Notes: generated from the letters alone by a model not told the origin. A stretch of 64,000 nucleotides of DNA from Larimichthys crocea (GCF_000972845.2 NC_040022.1:11705711-11769710), one strand, 5' to 3'. Positions 44,501 through 59,069 are shown, counted from the first letter of the stretch. Numbers and translations: made by a program.

Positions 44501-45974
44501 TAAGTGGTTGTAGACGATATGCCTGTGTTTTCAGGTGTTTTAAATGTCTAATCATGTCAACAAAAACAGCTGTGAAATATAAAACAACCCAATCTGATTT
44601 TTTATTGACCCTGAACAGATGAGTTTCTCTGTGTCTTACCTGAATAGAGGAAATACTCCAGTTGAGCTGCCCTGATGGTCTCACCTGAGAGGACAAGCAG
44701 AGATGTATCAACAGACGGACGATGATTGTTGTTCAAGTCGGTCACATGGTTTCACTTTAACGGACGCTACAGGAAACATACGGGTTGTGTCTTCATTCAA
44801 CCTGTCAGGATACCAGCATGACGAGCCAACCCTTAGCTCACATCAAACAGCATCTTAAGTCGTCATTCTGCTTGTATTTGTGAACGCAAACATTTTCAAC
44901 AGTGAGGTGAGACATCAGTTTCTCTTTCTTCAAGGTACTTTATAGAAATTCGTGTTTTATCACTCAAAAAAAAATAATCAAAAACATGTTTAGAAAATTA
45001 CTGAAACAAGCTGGATTTTGTATAAGACGCAGACGAAATTCAGGTGTTTTCTCCTGCAGGCCTCAGCACACATACACATTCTGCCATAGTGTGTGTGTGT
45101 GACGTTATGCAAATGTGAGGCAGCCAGCCGTCATTCTGGCGGTTAGTATGTCGACCACACACAGAGAGCTGTGAAGCTCTCTGCCAGCAGCTCTGTCAGA
45201 CGTGCCCTTGAGCAAGACGACTCGGAGAAACCTGACATGTCTCATTCACAGGGGATTACATACACATCATCAACGCGGGAATAAAGTATGGCCCGTATAA
45301 AAACCATCAGTTACTAAAATGTTTAAACTTGTGTTATTGTATGTATAGCACTGGTCTGTTTATGAAACTTCAGGTGTTCAGTAAAAGTAGTATTACCACA
45401 GTGCAAATACTACTGTTATAAGTAAAAGTATAATAGGTCAATAAAACATAACATGAGTGGGCACTGTTTGCTTCCTGTCCGACCACCATATGAACCATAA
45501 CCAGTACCATGGCAACAAAGATCCCCTAACTTAAAGAAGTACTTTTTTGAACCCAAACCAACATCTCTGTCTACCTCCAAACAGATGAATTTTTTCAACA
45601 GTGATGTGTAAAATGTTCGGGACGCCGCAGGAGGAGGTGGGGAATGAAATCTTCACTGAGTGACTCGGTAATTGAACTCTTAAATCTTTCAGGTTGTAAT
45701 TTTGGTGAAACTACAGGAGCTGGTCTGTAATAGACATGGACATTGAGACATGGACAAAGACTCCTCGAGGGGGCGTCTGTGAGTTATGACAGACTCAAAT
45801 CTGAACACACATTTTGATATATTCAGTGTGACTTTCACTTCCTGAGAATCATTCATTATATCTGGTGTCTGTCCAGAATAAATGTCCCCAGATCATTTTA
45901 ACATTTCTTCTCAGAGTCATAACCAAGAGGAAATCTCTGTGGCTGTGAATGTGGAAGTGCCAAAAACTGCAGTT
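44501..45974. other. Intergenic, no gene recognised
   Basis: A TG-rich patch near 45090 and a piece of a fish TACTTTTACT-type repeat near 45370-45440. Nothing else supported. Confidence 0.45.
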
Positions 45975-46235
45975 CCTCAATCGTCCACTCGAGGCTGGCT
46001 ACAGAACGAGTCAATCTTCATTAGCCCCCATGTTAAAATGTCCAACTTCACAGCAGAAGTAAACATGTTTACAGCCTGGTACAAAAAACGGTTTTGGTCT
46101 CTATAGCTCATGTCCCGGTCATGAGAACTGTACTGAAGGCAAATTTTTATATAACTCACCTGTTAAAATTATATTAAGGCTTAAAGTTGTGCATAATTAA
46201 CAGCATGACCACTTTGATTGACAGGTGGGTATATA
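45975..46235 (-). repeat. Interspersed repeat R1, long copy, minus strand
   Basis: Complement of the nhp2-intron copy over its full length, about 85 percent similar by eye. The ORFs on both strands here are products of the repeat. Confidence 0.85.
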
Positions 46236-46806
46236 CATATATACGTATTTAGATTAACCAGGAAGGGGAAGAAGCAGGACTGTCAACATAGCAACTTTTC
46301 AGAAACCTAAAGGTAAGGTCACTCATGCACTGTCTATTCTTCTTCACATATTTTTAGATTCAGTGTGTTTACAATTTTCAGGGATTTTCTCTGATGTCCT
46401 ACGCAAAAATAGACATCCATAAATCCACTAAAGAAATCACAGGGGGAAAAAAGCACTTCAGAACTATATTATCGTATATTAAGTTTTCTTCAGTAATCCA
46501 GTGATAGTTGTCTGTATATTCATGGGTACACTGCTATTTTTTGAATGGACACTATTATTTATACTAAATCTGAACAAATATAGAATACAAAGAGCAGAAC
46601 CCGCCTGTAGCTGACTTTTCAGTCAATGCTGACATTTTTATTAATGAACCGATGAATCTGTCTGTCGACTTACACAGACATTATGCTTCACGTGAGACGT
46701 TTAAAGGTGCACAAACTGTTGTGTTGTTTTGAGTTTGAGGGAAACTGGATGAAGGTGGAAAACTTCTTATAGGGGCGGCCTGAGACATGCTGAGACAGGA
46801 CCACTG

Positions 46807-46807
<1 letters not shown>

Positions 46808-46845
<38 letters not shown>
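46808..46845. repeat. CA microsatellite
   Basis: (CA)18-19, followed at about 46886 by a short (TAA)n. Confidence 0.95.
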
Positions 46846-46847
<2 letters not shown>

Positions 46848-47409
46848 TGTAATCTTACGTTATGGCAGTTATGGTGGTAACCATGGTAATAATAATAATA
46901 ATAAACTGTCCTGCATTAATACAGTGGTACCCCGGTACACAACATATTTTGGATAAATAATTTAATCTAATAAGACATTTTTTTAAGAAACCCATAAATT
47001 CTTTAATTAAATTAATTTAAGAAATATAATTGAGTCAATTAAAGTAAAAATTCAGTTGTAACTTAAATAAATTAACTGTGACATTTCCAGGTCTTAAAGA
47101 TGCATTAAAGAGGTGAAGTTTTAAACAATACTTTATATTAACACGGGTTCACAAGACTACTTGTATAGGACAGAGTTGTCTCCATTTCTGCAGTTATTTA
47201 GCTCTTTGTTTTGTTTTTGTGAAAAAGGGGCAGTATCAGATTTACAAAATCCTACACGGCACATAACATACATCTTGTTGTTAATGAAACATGTCAGTAC
47301 ATCCGGACTTTCAAATCACCTTCTGCATCTCTGATTTCCCACCATCTCTGAAGCTGGAGACAACTGGCTTCAGACAAGACTTTAGACAAGACAAACTTTA
47401 AATTAACCT

Positions 47410-48000
47410 GGACCAATGGTGGAATGTAACTGAGTACATTTACTAAGTATTGTACTTCAGTACATATTCCAGGTACTTGTACTTTACTTGTCTGGCAGCT
47501 ATACAGTAGTTACTAGTATTTCTTCATGTGTTGAGAAAATTCTCCTTCTTCTTCAGCTAAATAACTCTTAAAAAACAATCTTGGATTACCTGGAAAAGTC
47601 GTTGTCACAAAGTAGAGACTAAGTTGGTTTTCTGACTTTCAACATCAGACACTGCTTCAAACATATGATGATCTTAAAGACCATGATGCAATGCTGTAGA
47701 TTTATATACAACAGTTAAAATGAGCTCAACCTCAAAACACATTAATCCAAAAAGATCAGATAGAATAGGAAAACAGTGACAGGGAACATTGAGTACTTTT
47801 ATTTTGATAATTGAAGTATATTATGATGATAATACTTTTACTTCATTGAGGTTTTGAATGGGTGTATTTGTTTTTTTGTACATTTATGCCTACAGACTCC
47901 ACCTCAAGAGACAAAACACACAATAAAAGCTAAGCTTGACTTCACATTAGTATTAGTACTATAGCTGAAGTAAAATACTTCTTCCAGCACTGCTGGAGAC
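47410..48000. repeat. Fish 'ACATTTACT..GTACTT' interspersed repeat
   Basis: Starts with TGTAACTGAGTACATTTACT and continues with repeated TACTT/AAGTA motifs, ending in a TACTTTTACTTCA..GTTTTGAATG block (47790-47860). Shorter pieces stand near 49150-49240, 51160-51210 and 61370-61430. It is a very common teleost repeat. No terminal structure visible. Confidence 0.6.
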
Positions 48001-48129
48001 TTTTATGTTTTCATGTGTTTTTGATGGTGGGTTTTCGTTCCACCCAGTTTGAGATTCAAATCCTGTGGTTTCATAAAAAACACTGTGATCGAACCGTCTG
48101 ACAGCAGTGTGTGCGTTTTTGTGTGCGTG

Positions 48130-48130
48130 C

Positions 48131-48200
<70 letters not shown>

Positions 48201-48210
48201 GCGTGTGCGT
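48130..48210. repeat. TG microsatellite
   Basis: Long (TG)n with GC variants. The His/Thr and Val/Cys frames on both strands are artefacts of it. A second pure (TG)n follows at 48377-48435. Confidence 0.95.
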
Positions 48211-48261
48211 GTGTGTGTGTCTGTTTTGCCACCATGCTCTCCATTGATGAGGCATGTGCCG

Positions 48262-48280
48262 GTAAACAGACGGCACACTT
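48262..48280 (+). promoter_or_regulatory. Forkhead-type motif, copy 1
   Basis: GTAAACAGACGGCACACTT. The GTAAACA core is the classic forkhead (FOX) binding site. Copies 2 and 3 are at 49830-49848 and 50035-50052. Confidence 0.5.
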
Positions 48281-48375
48281 TCAGCCCTCCTCCTCCTCAT
48301 GTTGTGTCATAAACAGTTTGATGAAAACTATCAGATCTTGATTCGACTGATAATGTAGTCAGTCAACACACTTTA

Positions 48376-48437
<62 letters not shown>

Positions 48438-49649
48438 TCTGACAGTCAATGAGTGATGCATTTACGAGCCCTTTTATTGGAAAATAAATGAAAATCATTC
48501 GTTTTGTCTTCAGCAGACATGTTGACACATTATTAGGCTACTCGCACCAGACTAAACAAATAAAGACTGAATTTAAATGATTTAGACATGTCACACACAT
48601 CTCTGTAGGTCAGTTGTCAGCGATCATGAACATTGCAGTCTTCTGGATGAAGACTGCAACCTCTGCCTGTCAGAAATAAATACCTACCTACCTGTGGCAG
48701 CATAAATATGAGATACTGGTACTTTACCTTTGGCCTCAATGCAACATTGGGCACCTAAAAACAAAAGAAAAACATGACATGACACAAAGCATGTGCACCG
48801 TGACGTGTGTTGTTGTATGAGGGCTCTGGGTGAGTCTTATATAACTCCACGTTTCCAAACTTGTCATGTGCAACTTTTGTTTGTCACGTTTGTTACTCAC
48901 ATGAACCAATCTTAGCAACCTAGGTTGGCTAATGATTAACTAAATAAATATTTGAATCAATCATGAAATATGTAGCATAGTATATCTCTGCATAATGTTG
49001 TGAATGAGTTTCATCTTTGACATAAACATAAAAAAGTGTTTTTCTGTTGGGTTAACCCCAAAAGCTCCAGAGAGGACAACATTGGATGGCCTGCTGGTCA
49101 TGCCAAATATCTAACAGCTGTAGTGAAATAATGGATAGTAAGGGCAGAAAATATTATATTTTGCTAATACTCACATACTTTTACTTAAATTAGGTTTTGT
49201 ATGGTTCACACATTTATGGCTAATGACTGTCTCCACCTCTCTACTGTCCTACTCCACCTCTACTTTTTGTTATTGCTCTGTATTGTAGTAAAAAAATAAT
49301 AATTATAAACTTTAATAAAGTTTTATTTAAGAACATTTCATAACATAAAACACAGGTGAAAGTGCTTCACAGGAGAGACAAATCAATAATGCAGAATTAA
49401 GACAGAAGAAGCAAAAAAAGGAAGAGATAAAATAAATAAAATGATAATATTTGAGATTTTAAAAAACAAATGATGGTGAAAACCACCGTAAGATTAAGAA
49501 CAATGAAAATAATTTGACAAATTAACAACAATGATGTAAGAAAGGTGAAATTTACTAAAAAAACAGATCGTAGAAATATGTTTTGAGCTGCTTTCTCAAA
49601 TTGTTGTTGCATATTTTTTGATACAAACCCAGAAATGAGGCTTAAAGCA

Positions 49650-49722
49650 CACACACACACACACACACGCACACACACACACACACGCACGCACACACAC
49701 GCACGCACACACACACACACAG
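49650..49722. repeat. CA microsatellite
   Basis: (CA)n with CGCA variants. Another (CA)n is at 49877-49902. Confidence 0.95.
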
Positions 49723-49829
49723 TGTTTATTGTGACAATACAGATGATCAGTTTCAGCTGTCTGACTGAGACACACACTCGAGTGTGTGTGTGTGTCCTGA
49801 GGGCCGACATGTCTGAGGACGTGTGGAGT

Positions 49830-49848
49830 GTAAACAAACGGCACACTT
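49830..49848 (+). promoter_or_regulatory. Forkhead-type motif, copy 2
   Basis: GTAAACAAACGGCACACTT, differing from copy 1 at one base. Confidence 0.5.
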
Positions 49849-50034
49849 ATGCTGCTGTTGACCTCATCCATTAATCACACACACACACACACACACACAC
49901 ACCTACACATACACACATACAGAGAGACATGCACACACAGACACACACACGCTCCTCCCGTTGTGTGTAAACGTTGTGGATTGATCAGACGTCTTTCAGC
50001 AGTTTTGATCAGCTGATGGTATCTGTCAGTCAGA

Positions 50035-50052
50035 GTGTGCCGCCTGTTTACT
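50035..50052 (-). promoter_or_regulatory. Forkhead-type motif, copy 3
   Basis: On the minus strand AGTAAACAGGCGGCACAC. Its upstream flank CCATTGATG also occurs upstream of copy 1, so the two share about 45 bp. Confidence 0.5.
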
Positions 50053-50409
50053 GTCACATACACATCAATGGATGACGATGAGTAAACACACACACATTTA
50101 CATCAACCTCGTCTGACCTGTTTCGAGGCTTTAGTGAAAACTGGAGCTCACTGTGGTCGTCTGCTCTGTGATCGCTCTTTTTATTATTATGTAGTTACAC
50201 AGTGAAATACAAGTGACCAACATGATGTGAAAGGGTGAACGAGACTTGAAAAACAACAAAAACAACATTATTCAAAATTTTAATTCAAGTCATTATTAAT
50301 CTATTAATCCCCCAAGGGCAGCATCTTAAATAAATGATACAAGGGAGCTACATGTGGAAGAGTCAATAAGTATTTGATAAACTACAAATATGACAAAGAA
50401 AATAATATG

Positions 50410-50490
50410 TGCGATATATAGATATATATATATATCTCTATATATATCTATATATATCTATCTTAATGATATATATATATATATATATCA
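50410..50490. repeat. TA/TATC microsatellite
   Basis: Alternating TATATA and TCTATATATC tracts. Confidence 0.9.
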
Positions 50491-52653
50491 ACTCTGTACG
50501 CTTCTGTGAACTGAGGAGACTTTGCTGTGATCTTAACAGTTTAATGTTTTCTCTCATTCTTATATGAGCTGATATCACCTGTTGTTTAACGTCTCATTTA
50601 TCATATTTTATGGCTGTCTGATATTGGTTTTCGGTCCTCTCCCTCTCGTACAAAGATTTTTTTCTGAGTCTCTGAATCTTTAAGTTATGATGAACTTGTA
50701 TTATTATGTATTATTATGAATTTATGACGATGAAATCCACAGATTTGTTGTTGTAATTTGAGAAACATCATTCTTAAATCGAGTGCAGCTTTCACAGTGT
50801 TGAGTGCCTCCACATGTTTACTTCAAAAGACTTTTTAGACCCAATCATGTCAATGTCAGATGTTCCACCAAGTGTTTTCTTTTAGCATTTCATAACTTTT
50901 CAGTCTTTTTGTTGACATTGTCTCAACTTCATCAAATTCAAAACAGGTGTATAATTTACAAAAAAACTATGTCCAATTAAATATGTGGTTTCAGTGTTTT
51001 TCACATCATCATATTTTGTTTATATTTATATTTACATTCTTCCAAAGAAGTTGTCATGCTGGATTAGTTCATATATTGTTCAATAAAGTTTTATCTTGAC
51101 AATGAAATCTACCACTGAATGTTACTTTCTGCCTCGATGCAGCAGAGCCACTCTTCATGATGAGTACATTTACTTTAAGTATATTTTGCTGATGAAACTT
51201 TTACTTATCTGCTGCTGATAAAGACCGTGTGATGAGCTGCTGAAAGCAGTTGAAAGCTCCAGAGCAAGCAAGTAAGTGAACCTTGAGTTGAGATTCTTCT
51301 GTCGACAGCAGAAAGCTTCTTTCTGTTTTGTTCGTTTTAAAATAATCGACCGAAAACCAGTGAATCAAACCTGCATTAGTGTTTTTCTTCTCAACGTTCC
51401 CGACGGTGAAGAAATAATTATTCTGATGACTAACTTTCTTTTGGTGTCAGACGTGAGGTGAGCTGACGTGAGATCAGGTGAAGCCTCTTTCCCACAGAAC
51501 AGCTCACCTGTCGTCACTTCACTATCTGTGGGAAATGTGAGAGCTGTGCTGTCTGTGGGATCTGCTGACTGAAACAATCTGCTTCATTATCACTAATTCT
51601 GCGCAGGAAACTGCTGAGTTACTCAAACTAAATCAAACAGACTCCACAGCTGGAGTTTTCCTTCCCTGTGGATCACATGACTCAGCAGATTCACCAACCA
51701 CGGTGTGACTATTTGTTTGTTTGTTTGTTTGTTTGAAGGTGTTGATGTCATCATCCCTCGTTGGCTGGGGGATCTTCGTGGGAACGAGAAGTAGATCATC
51801 GGGATAATTTCTGTACTGAACTCTACGGTGTTCTCAGGAAAATTAAATCAAATGACAGACTAAACATTAAATACTGATACAACCTGACTGCTCCATGAAG
51901 TTCAGGTGGTACTAGCGTCTCGGAGAAGCTAAGCTAAGCATTGAAGGTTATTAAAGACCAACAGTTAGTTACTTAGCCTGCTGAATAAAACCATATGAAA
52001 ACAGACTAATATAAAATCTCCACTGGAATCAGAAAACGTAACTCAACTCAACTTTTCAGTATTTCATCACTAAATACCAGAAGCTAATCATTAAAAGCTC
52101 TTTAGCTGACAAACATTTAATGTTAACATTAAGCTGGATCATAGTGTAATGTTAAAATAATGTTTGTTACAAACATCTTTAAAACACACTGAAGATAAGT
52201 TTGTTATTGTTCTGCTGAGTTTCATAATGACTTTATTGTTTTTTAGTTTCTGCTTTGATCTAATCTTTATTTCAGGTTAGTTTTTTTTGTTAGAAGTCCT
52301 CGATACTCTCTATCAGTTGCATTATATTTGAATATAACACTGACTGCATGTAAAATAGATGTAAAATAATCCAACTTGTTTTGTTACTTGGGCAGTCAGT
52401 TTGTTTCTTGAAAAACGTGATTCAAAGTCAGAAATGTGTTGATTTTTTTTCTTTGTTTTTAATTGAAAAACAAACATTCATCATATTTACACTTTAAAAA
52501 ACATTCACCCCTTTTTTTTTACCATATAATATAAAACAAACAAAAAAAGATAAATACAAACATTCACACACTTGAATTCAAAGCAAACATCCACCTGAAG
52601 ATATTTTACAATTGTTAAAATACAGTGTAAACACATGACATTCTCTGGAGGTC
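50491..52653. other. Intergenic and probable 3' UTR of the FOXI gene
   Basis: No gene recognised. A (TTTG)n lies at about 51713-51736. The minus-strand AATAAA at 52266-52271 (TTTATT on plus) could end the FOXI transcript. Confidence 0.45.
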
Positions 52654-54054
<1,401 letters not shown>

Positions 54055-54244
54055 CTTTGTTTCTTTCTTCACTTTCCTGTCTTTCGATACGAACATCCGT
54101 CTGTGGAGGCGCCCTCTGCTCACTTCCAAGAAGTGTGTGTGTGTTTATGTATAAATGTGTGTGTGTGTTTGTAGCTGCTACACACAGGTGGTGTTGCCCT
54201 GTCCTGCACCTGTCCTGCTCTGTACACCTGCTGCTGCTCACCTG

Positions 54245-54295
54245 AGAAACTTATAGTCTGTTGCCCCGCCCCACGAGCAAGCTGATTGGCTCCTG
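54245..54295 (-). promoter_or_regulatory. FOXI core promoter
   Basis: Reading the minus strand: CCAAT (54289-54285), a GC box GGGGCGGGG (about 54273-54264) and TATAAG (54255-54250), in the order and spacing of a vertebrate promoter. Start of transcription would be near 54220, about 125-165 bp before the ATG. Confidence 0.65.
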
Positions 54296-54599
54296 TGCTG
54301 TCATTCGCATACATGCATGTCTATGTGTGTGTGTGCGTGGTGGGGGTTAATTTGAATAAGACTAGGTTCAATTCTTCCCTTCAGGCGATTAGAGCCCGAG
54401 GATTTAATGCTCAGGTATGTCACCACACATAAACACACACAAAGCTTGACAAATGAGTGATTGAGCCTCTTTTTACAGTTTCAGACGTTACAGCGTCTGA
54501 TTCTGAACGCTGAAAATAAAACAACAGCAAAGACTGCAGTCTTTACAACAGGCACAATGTGATTATTAAATCCAATTCAGACATGAAACACTTGTTTTT

Positions 54600-54717
54600 A
54601 ATAATAAGTGTGAGTTACACTTTGCAAGGGTGTTGTTATCTTTTATGTACGTCCGGAATAAATCCATAAATCCAGTGACTTCCATCAAAAATCACACACA
54701 TACATGATTCACACATT

Positions 54718-54760
<43 letters not shown>

Positions 54761-55320
54761 TCACATATTTTTAGATTCAGTATGACGTCCACTACCACTA
54801 CACATGTATCATTATTTCTTTTATACATCTAGAATAAATGTCCATAAATCAACTTAGAAATCCTATAAAAAAGAGGCTTACACAGTCTAACTTAAAAAAG
54901 GTTTCCATAAAATATCGTACTTTTTGTCATAACTAATTTAATCTGAACTCACATACATGATTCACATATTTCTAGATTCAGTGTGAGTTACACTCTGGTA
55001 ATATTATTATCTCTGATTAAATGTCAATAAATCAACTTCATATAAAAAAGAAAGAAGACGGTTCTACAGTCTTAGACCTAAACAGCCGGATTCCCAGCAA
55101 AAGCCGCACTTCTTCTTCTCAGAGTTAAAATTCAGTCAAATCTGAACACATATACATGATTCACATATTTTTAGATTCCGTATGACTTCCTCTTCCTGTG
55201 CAAATCATTATCTTTGATATCCTTCACAAATAGACATCCATAAGTCCACTTAAAAGTCATAGAAAAAAAGCGCTACAGCCCTTCTTCAGCATCAAAGTCA
55301 TTTCATGGTCATTAGTCGTC
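54600..55320. repeat. Diverged tandem repeat of about 200 bp
   Basis: TACATGATTCACATATTTTTAG-type openings occur near 54702, 54760, 54950 and 55155. Each is followed by ATTCAGTATGAC or similar, and then ATCCATAAATCCACTTA-type closings. A dispersed copy is at about 46335-46440. A (CA)n(TA)n tract (54716-54760) sits in the first unit. Non-coding. Confidence 0.65.
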
Positions 55321-57229
55321 TATACATCCATTAGTACACTGCAAATGGGTGCAAATGCTGACACTGCAGCAGCAACACATTTGAGGATCTTATTAACCGG
55401 ACGGCTTTAATAGTTCTTTATTTTGGTTCTCAGACAGGCCTGTATGTTTGAGTTAGAGTCACTCTGAGCTGATAAAATTCAGCAGAAAGGACCCAGAAAT
55501 CTTGATTTACAAAGAAACTGTGTGGAGTTTGGTGTCATTTTAATTGTTTGTTTTTTGTTAGAATCACTTTGAAATCATTAAGTATAACTAAAAAGTTTAA
55601 TTGTCAAAGGTTTTATACTTCTTAAATCTCCTTGCTTGCTAAAATGTGCTGATTCGCAGGATGTTAAAGAGTCCATCAGAGCAGAAAGTGAAACTGAATC
55701 TGTTTAAAAAGAGATTTAACAGACTGACAGCATGAACACAAACACACATCAGCTGCTGTTTGAGGTGTCGCCCAAAACTATTGTCCTTAAAACGACACCC
55801 ACAAACACACACAACACACAGTCAGCGTGTCTACATTCACATTAACACTTCAGTGCTAATCAAACGGTAATGTAACACTTACATTAGAGAAGCTCTCATG
55901 TAAATGCTTCTGAACAAAGATAGATGATCTATAAACATGCAGATTTAAGAAGTGACCAGACAGTTTAGTTTGAAATAAAACTTTTGTTTTATGTCCACAA
56001 ACAGAATTTATATTTTAAAAAACTAACAAATGTCACATACAGTTTAGTTTGAAACCTCTTTGATTGTGTTTATTTCCATATGTAGAGTTATTTCACTCAA
56101 TTTCTAACCTCTATATTTTATCATTTTATTGATAAAAGAGAATAAAGAATAACAGAAATTCATCTGACAGCTTTGGTTACTTTATTTTTACACATGTTTA
56201 TCGAGTTTATACAGGTTAATTAATCAATTAGTGACAGAAAATAAACAATCAACTGTTTTGATGATGGTTGAAGTAATTTTTTTTATGCCAGAACATTTCA
56301 TGTCTCCAGATTTTCTGCTTTTACTTTGAATCATTTCACATCAAATGTATTTGTAATAATATACACACTTACAACACTTAAAATACAGACTATTTTACTG
56401 TGTAGTATTATTACTTTATCTGAATACTACAGATTTCCAGCTTAACCTCAGTCTAACCTTTTAAGAACCGTCTGAATTAAACTCTCACAGACTTCTTATC
56501 TGTTCACTTTCTGCCAACGAGGACAAACTCAACCTGTGTGTGTGTGTGTGTGTGTGTGCGTGTGTGTGTGTGATGACAGTTGGCGATGGCAGCAGTAATC
56601 TTCGCCCTGCGGTGCCTTCAAGTACGATGCAGACAAAACAACACACAGTCTGAACTTTAACTGACTAATGACTAGGTGGGATCATACGGTCTAAGAGGGA
56701 GGAGGTGGGGGGCATCTGTAAGTGCAAGGGTTTATGGGAAAAAAAGTACAACAGAATATCTGTAACTGTCAAATCCGGTTGAAGGTTTTAAATGTTCAAT
56801 TGATGTGTCTGTTCAGGTTCCTAAAGGAAACCGCTGGTGTGATGTTGACTCAAAAAACGTCTATAAATCTGTTTAAGTGTGCAAAATATTTTTTATATTT
56901 CCGGTGCTTTACGGTGCCGTCAAACAGCCCATTGTGACAGGGAAATGAAGCCATTATCAAGGCTCAATCAGAGCCACCAAACCAGACTCCTTTGACAAAA
57001 ACAGTAGAATATTTTCACATCTAACTCTGTGATTTGAGGATTTATATCGATCAAACCAGAGCTGGTGATTGTTGGAACAGTGGAAAGACTAAAATAAAGA
57101 CTAATAATAATGTCCCAGTGAAATAAATAAATAAATAAATAAATAAATTACATGGATTTGTATTTGATTTTTTCATGATTTTAATTCTAAAGCGTTTTTC
57201 TGTAGAAAATTTGAGTTACTTGATGGAGA
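55321..57229. other. Intergenic, no gene recognised
   Basis: AT-rich, with a (TG)n at about 56538-56572 and an (AAAT)n at about 57119-57147. The GC-richer patch 56575-56640 between them is not coding-like. Confidence 0.5.
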
Positions 57230-58150
57230 CAAGTCAGTTTTGGATCATTTGTCTGACAACGATGATGCCATCCTGATTATCAGCCCCCACCATGGGATCA
57301 AAGCAGCAGTGATGATGACAGTAGTGATGAAGAAGACCCCATTCCCACTGAGCACAGCTGGGGACGTAAATAAAAATAATGGTTAGCCAAGACCAAGTGG
57401 GCATTTGTTTATTTTAGGCAGTCGGGGCTTCAAAGCTAAGAAAGGGAGGAAAACATATAGACACGGCACCATTCAATGTTTGTAGCAAAATGCTAATTTA
57501 CAATACTTCAGGGACAGGTACAGGTTCAGATTATGACGCCAGATCCCATACTACTAGATGTCAAATACAACTGATTGAAACTGTTAACTCAAATGATGGC
57601 CCAGAAGAGCCAACATCAGGACCAAGCCCTCAGGGACAGTCCAATAAAGGTAATTGTTCTTATTTTGGCACGCCTTGAAGATAAATTTTCAAATTTCATA
57701 TAAACGTCCACCCAGATTCAACTATGTTATCCACCAATACACCTCAGTGAATTGCTTGCATTAATGTGTAACTTTCTTTGCAATAATTAATATTTTTATT
57801 CTGATTCTGATTGTGCAGGAGCTGGAGGGCTACTCCAATACATCCATACTGTGGCTGTGACTGTCTAAAAGGGGCAAAAATACTTCATTTTGTTTTTTGC
57901 ACTGTGATCAAAACATGTTGAAAAATATGTTTGTATGTGTCATCATTAATACATGCAAAAGCAGTCAGAAAAAAAAACGATGTTCTTTGCACTCTGTTAC
58001 ACAAAGGCAACTTTATTGTGTTTTAAGGACATTCAGAACGAGTGTCCACATATGTGGACATCATTTTTCTCTAAAACTACACTATGTAAAAAGAAGATGT
58101 TTATTATACTAATCAGGGTCCAAAAAGCCCAAATAGCAAAGAGAAATAAA
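57230..58150 (+). mobile_element. Possible piggyBac-like transposon relic
   Basis: An acidic block (57290-57340, DDDSSDEED-like) resembles the N-terminal tail of PGBD-type transposases. It is followed by a serine-rich frame that ends at a GGTAATTG donor-like site (57490-57650). The distal part contains a perfect 18-bp palindrome TGTCCACATATGTGGACA (58043-58060). No catalytic DDD core and no clear termini or TTAA pair were seen. The identification is weak. Confidence 0.3.
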
Positions 58151-58199
58151 AAATGCTTATCAAACAAGAGCTCGGGTCTTATATATTAAGTCTAATATG

Positions 58200-58560
58200 T
58201 ATATTAAGGCTCAGGTCCGCCAATGATCCAAGTCTTTGTCAATTTTTAGATTAGTCAGGAGGCGGAAGAGGCTACCAACATGGTGGCGGGCAGAACCACT
58301 ATACTGGATTCAGTAGTTCAGTTTGTGGATTCAGGTCTCCAGTGGCAATATGGTGGCAGCTGGTAGGAGGTAGTTCACCACAGAGCTGGAACAACCTACT
58401 TGTTGTCATCAACATTATAGAAAGATTGAAACTACTCAACATTTTTGACATTTTAATACATTATCTAACCTCACAAATCAACTGGAGCTGTAATGTAGCG
58501 AGTGTAATGTTTATCATAAGATAAGAAAGTTCAATGGACACTGCTGATGTTTTCATGATG
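58200..58560. other. Intergenic, no gene recognised
   Basis: A short GAGGCGGAAGAGGCTACCAA stretch resembles a common fish repeat. Nothing else supported. Confidence 0.4.
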
Positions 58561-58814
58561 TTTTAATAAGATAAACCAGTTGAGTCTTGACTCATAAACA
58601 GTGAATTAAAAATGTCCAAGACTAAAGTAAAACATGTAAATACAATCATGAAATGTGGGCTATATGTAGCTCGGCTGAACACAGAACCAGGACAGTTTTT
58701 GCGTGTGCATAGTTTGAATGTGAAATAAACGGTAGACATACTGTTTTCCAGAAGTTGAATCATACAGAAATAAAAGTTAAAAATCTGTTTTACATGTTGT
58801 TAAATGTTGAAAGG

Positions 58815-58820
58815 TTTATT
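58815..58820 (-). terminator. Possible lcp2 polyadenylation signal
   Basis: AATAAA on the minus strand about 250 bp after the lcp2 stop. Confidence 0.45.
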
Positions 58821-59069
58821 GTTTCAAACCCTTTAAAGAACAGAGAGCGACACAAAGCTGGAAACTGTTTGCAAGAAATGCAAAGTGTAAAAAAATTTAA
58901 AAAGGGAATAAAGCAACGTGCAAAAATCAGACATTTTTCAGTCACAGAAAAAAATCTCCCAACCATAAAACATTTGCCACACATTCACGTTAACTCTGCT
59001 TGTTCATTTGCTTCCCCTCTGATCTAGTTTGACTCATCCAGTCTGATCTGTTTTGATCCACTTCATCCA

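Noticed and set aside
44076..44711. Two 100-codon minus-strand ORFs
   Set aside because: They read through the degenerate minisatellite-like region and show its periodic words rather than a protein.
47959..48341. His/Thr and Val/Cys-rich ORFs on both strands (also near 49397-49874)
   Set aside because: Produced by TG/CA microsatellites, with no family signature outside the tract.
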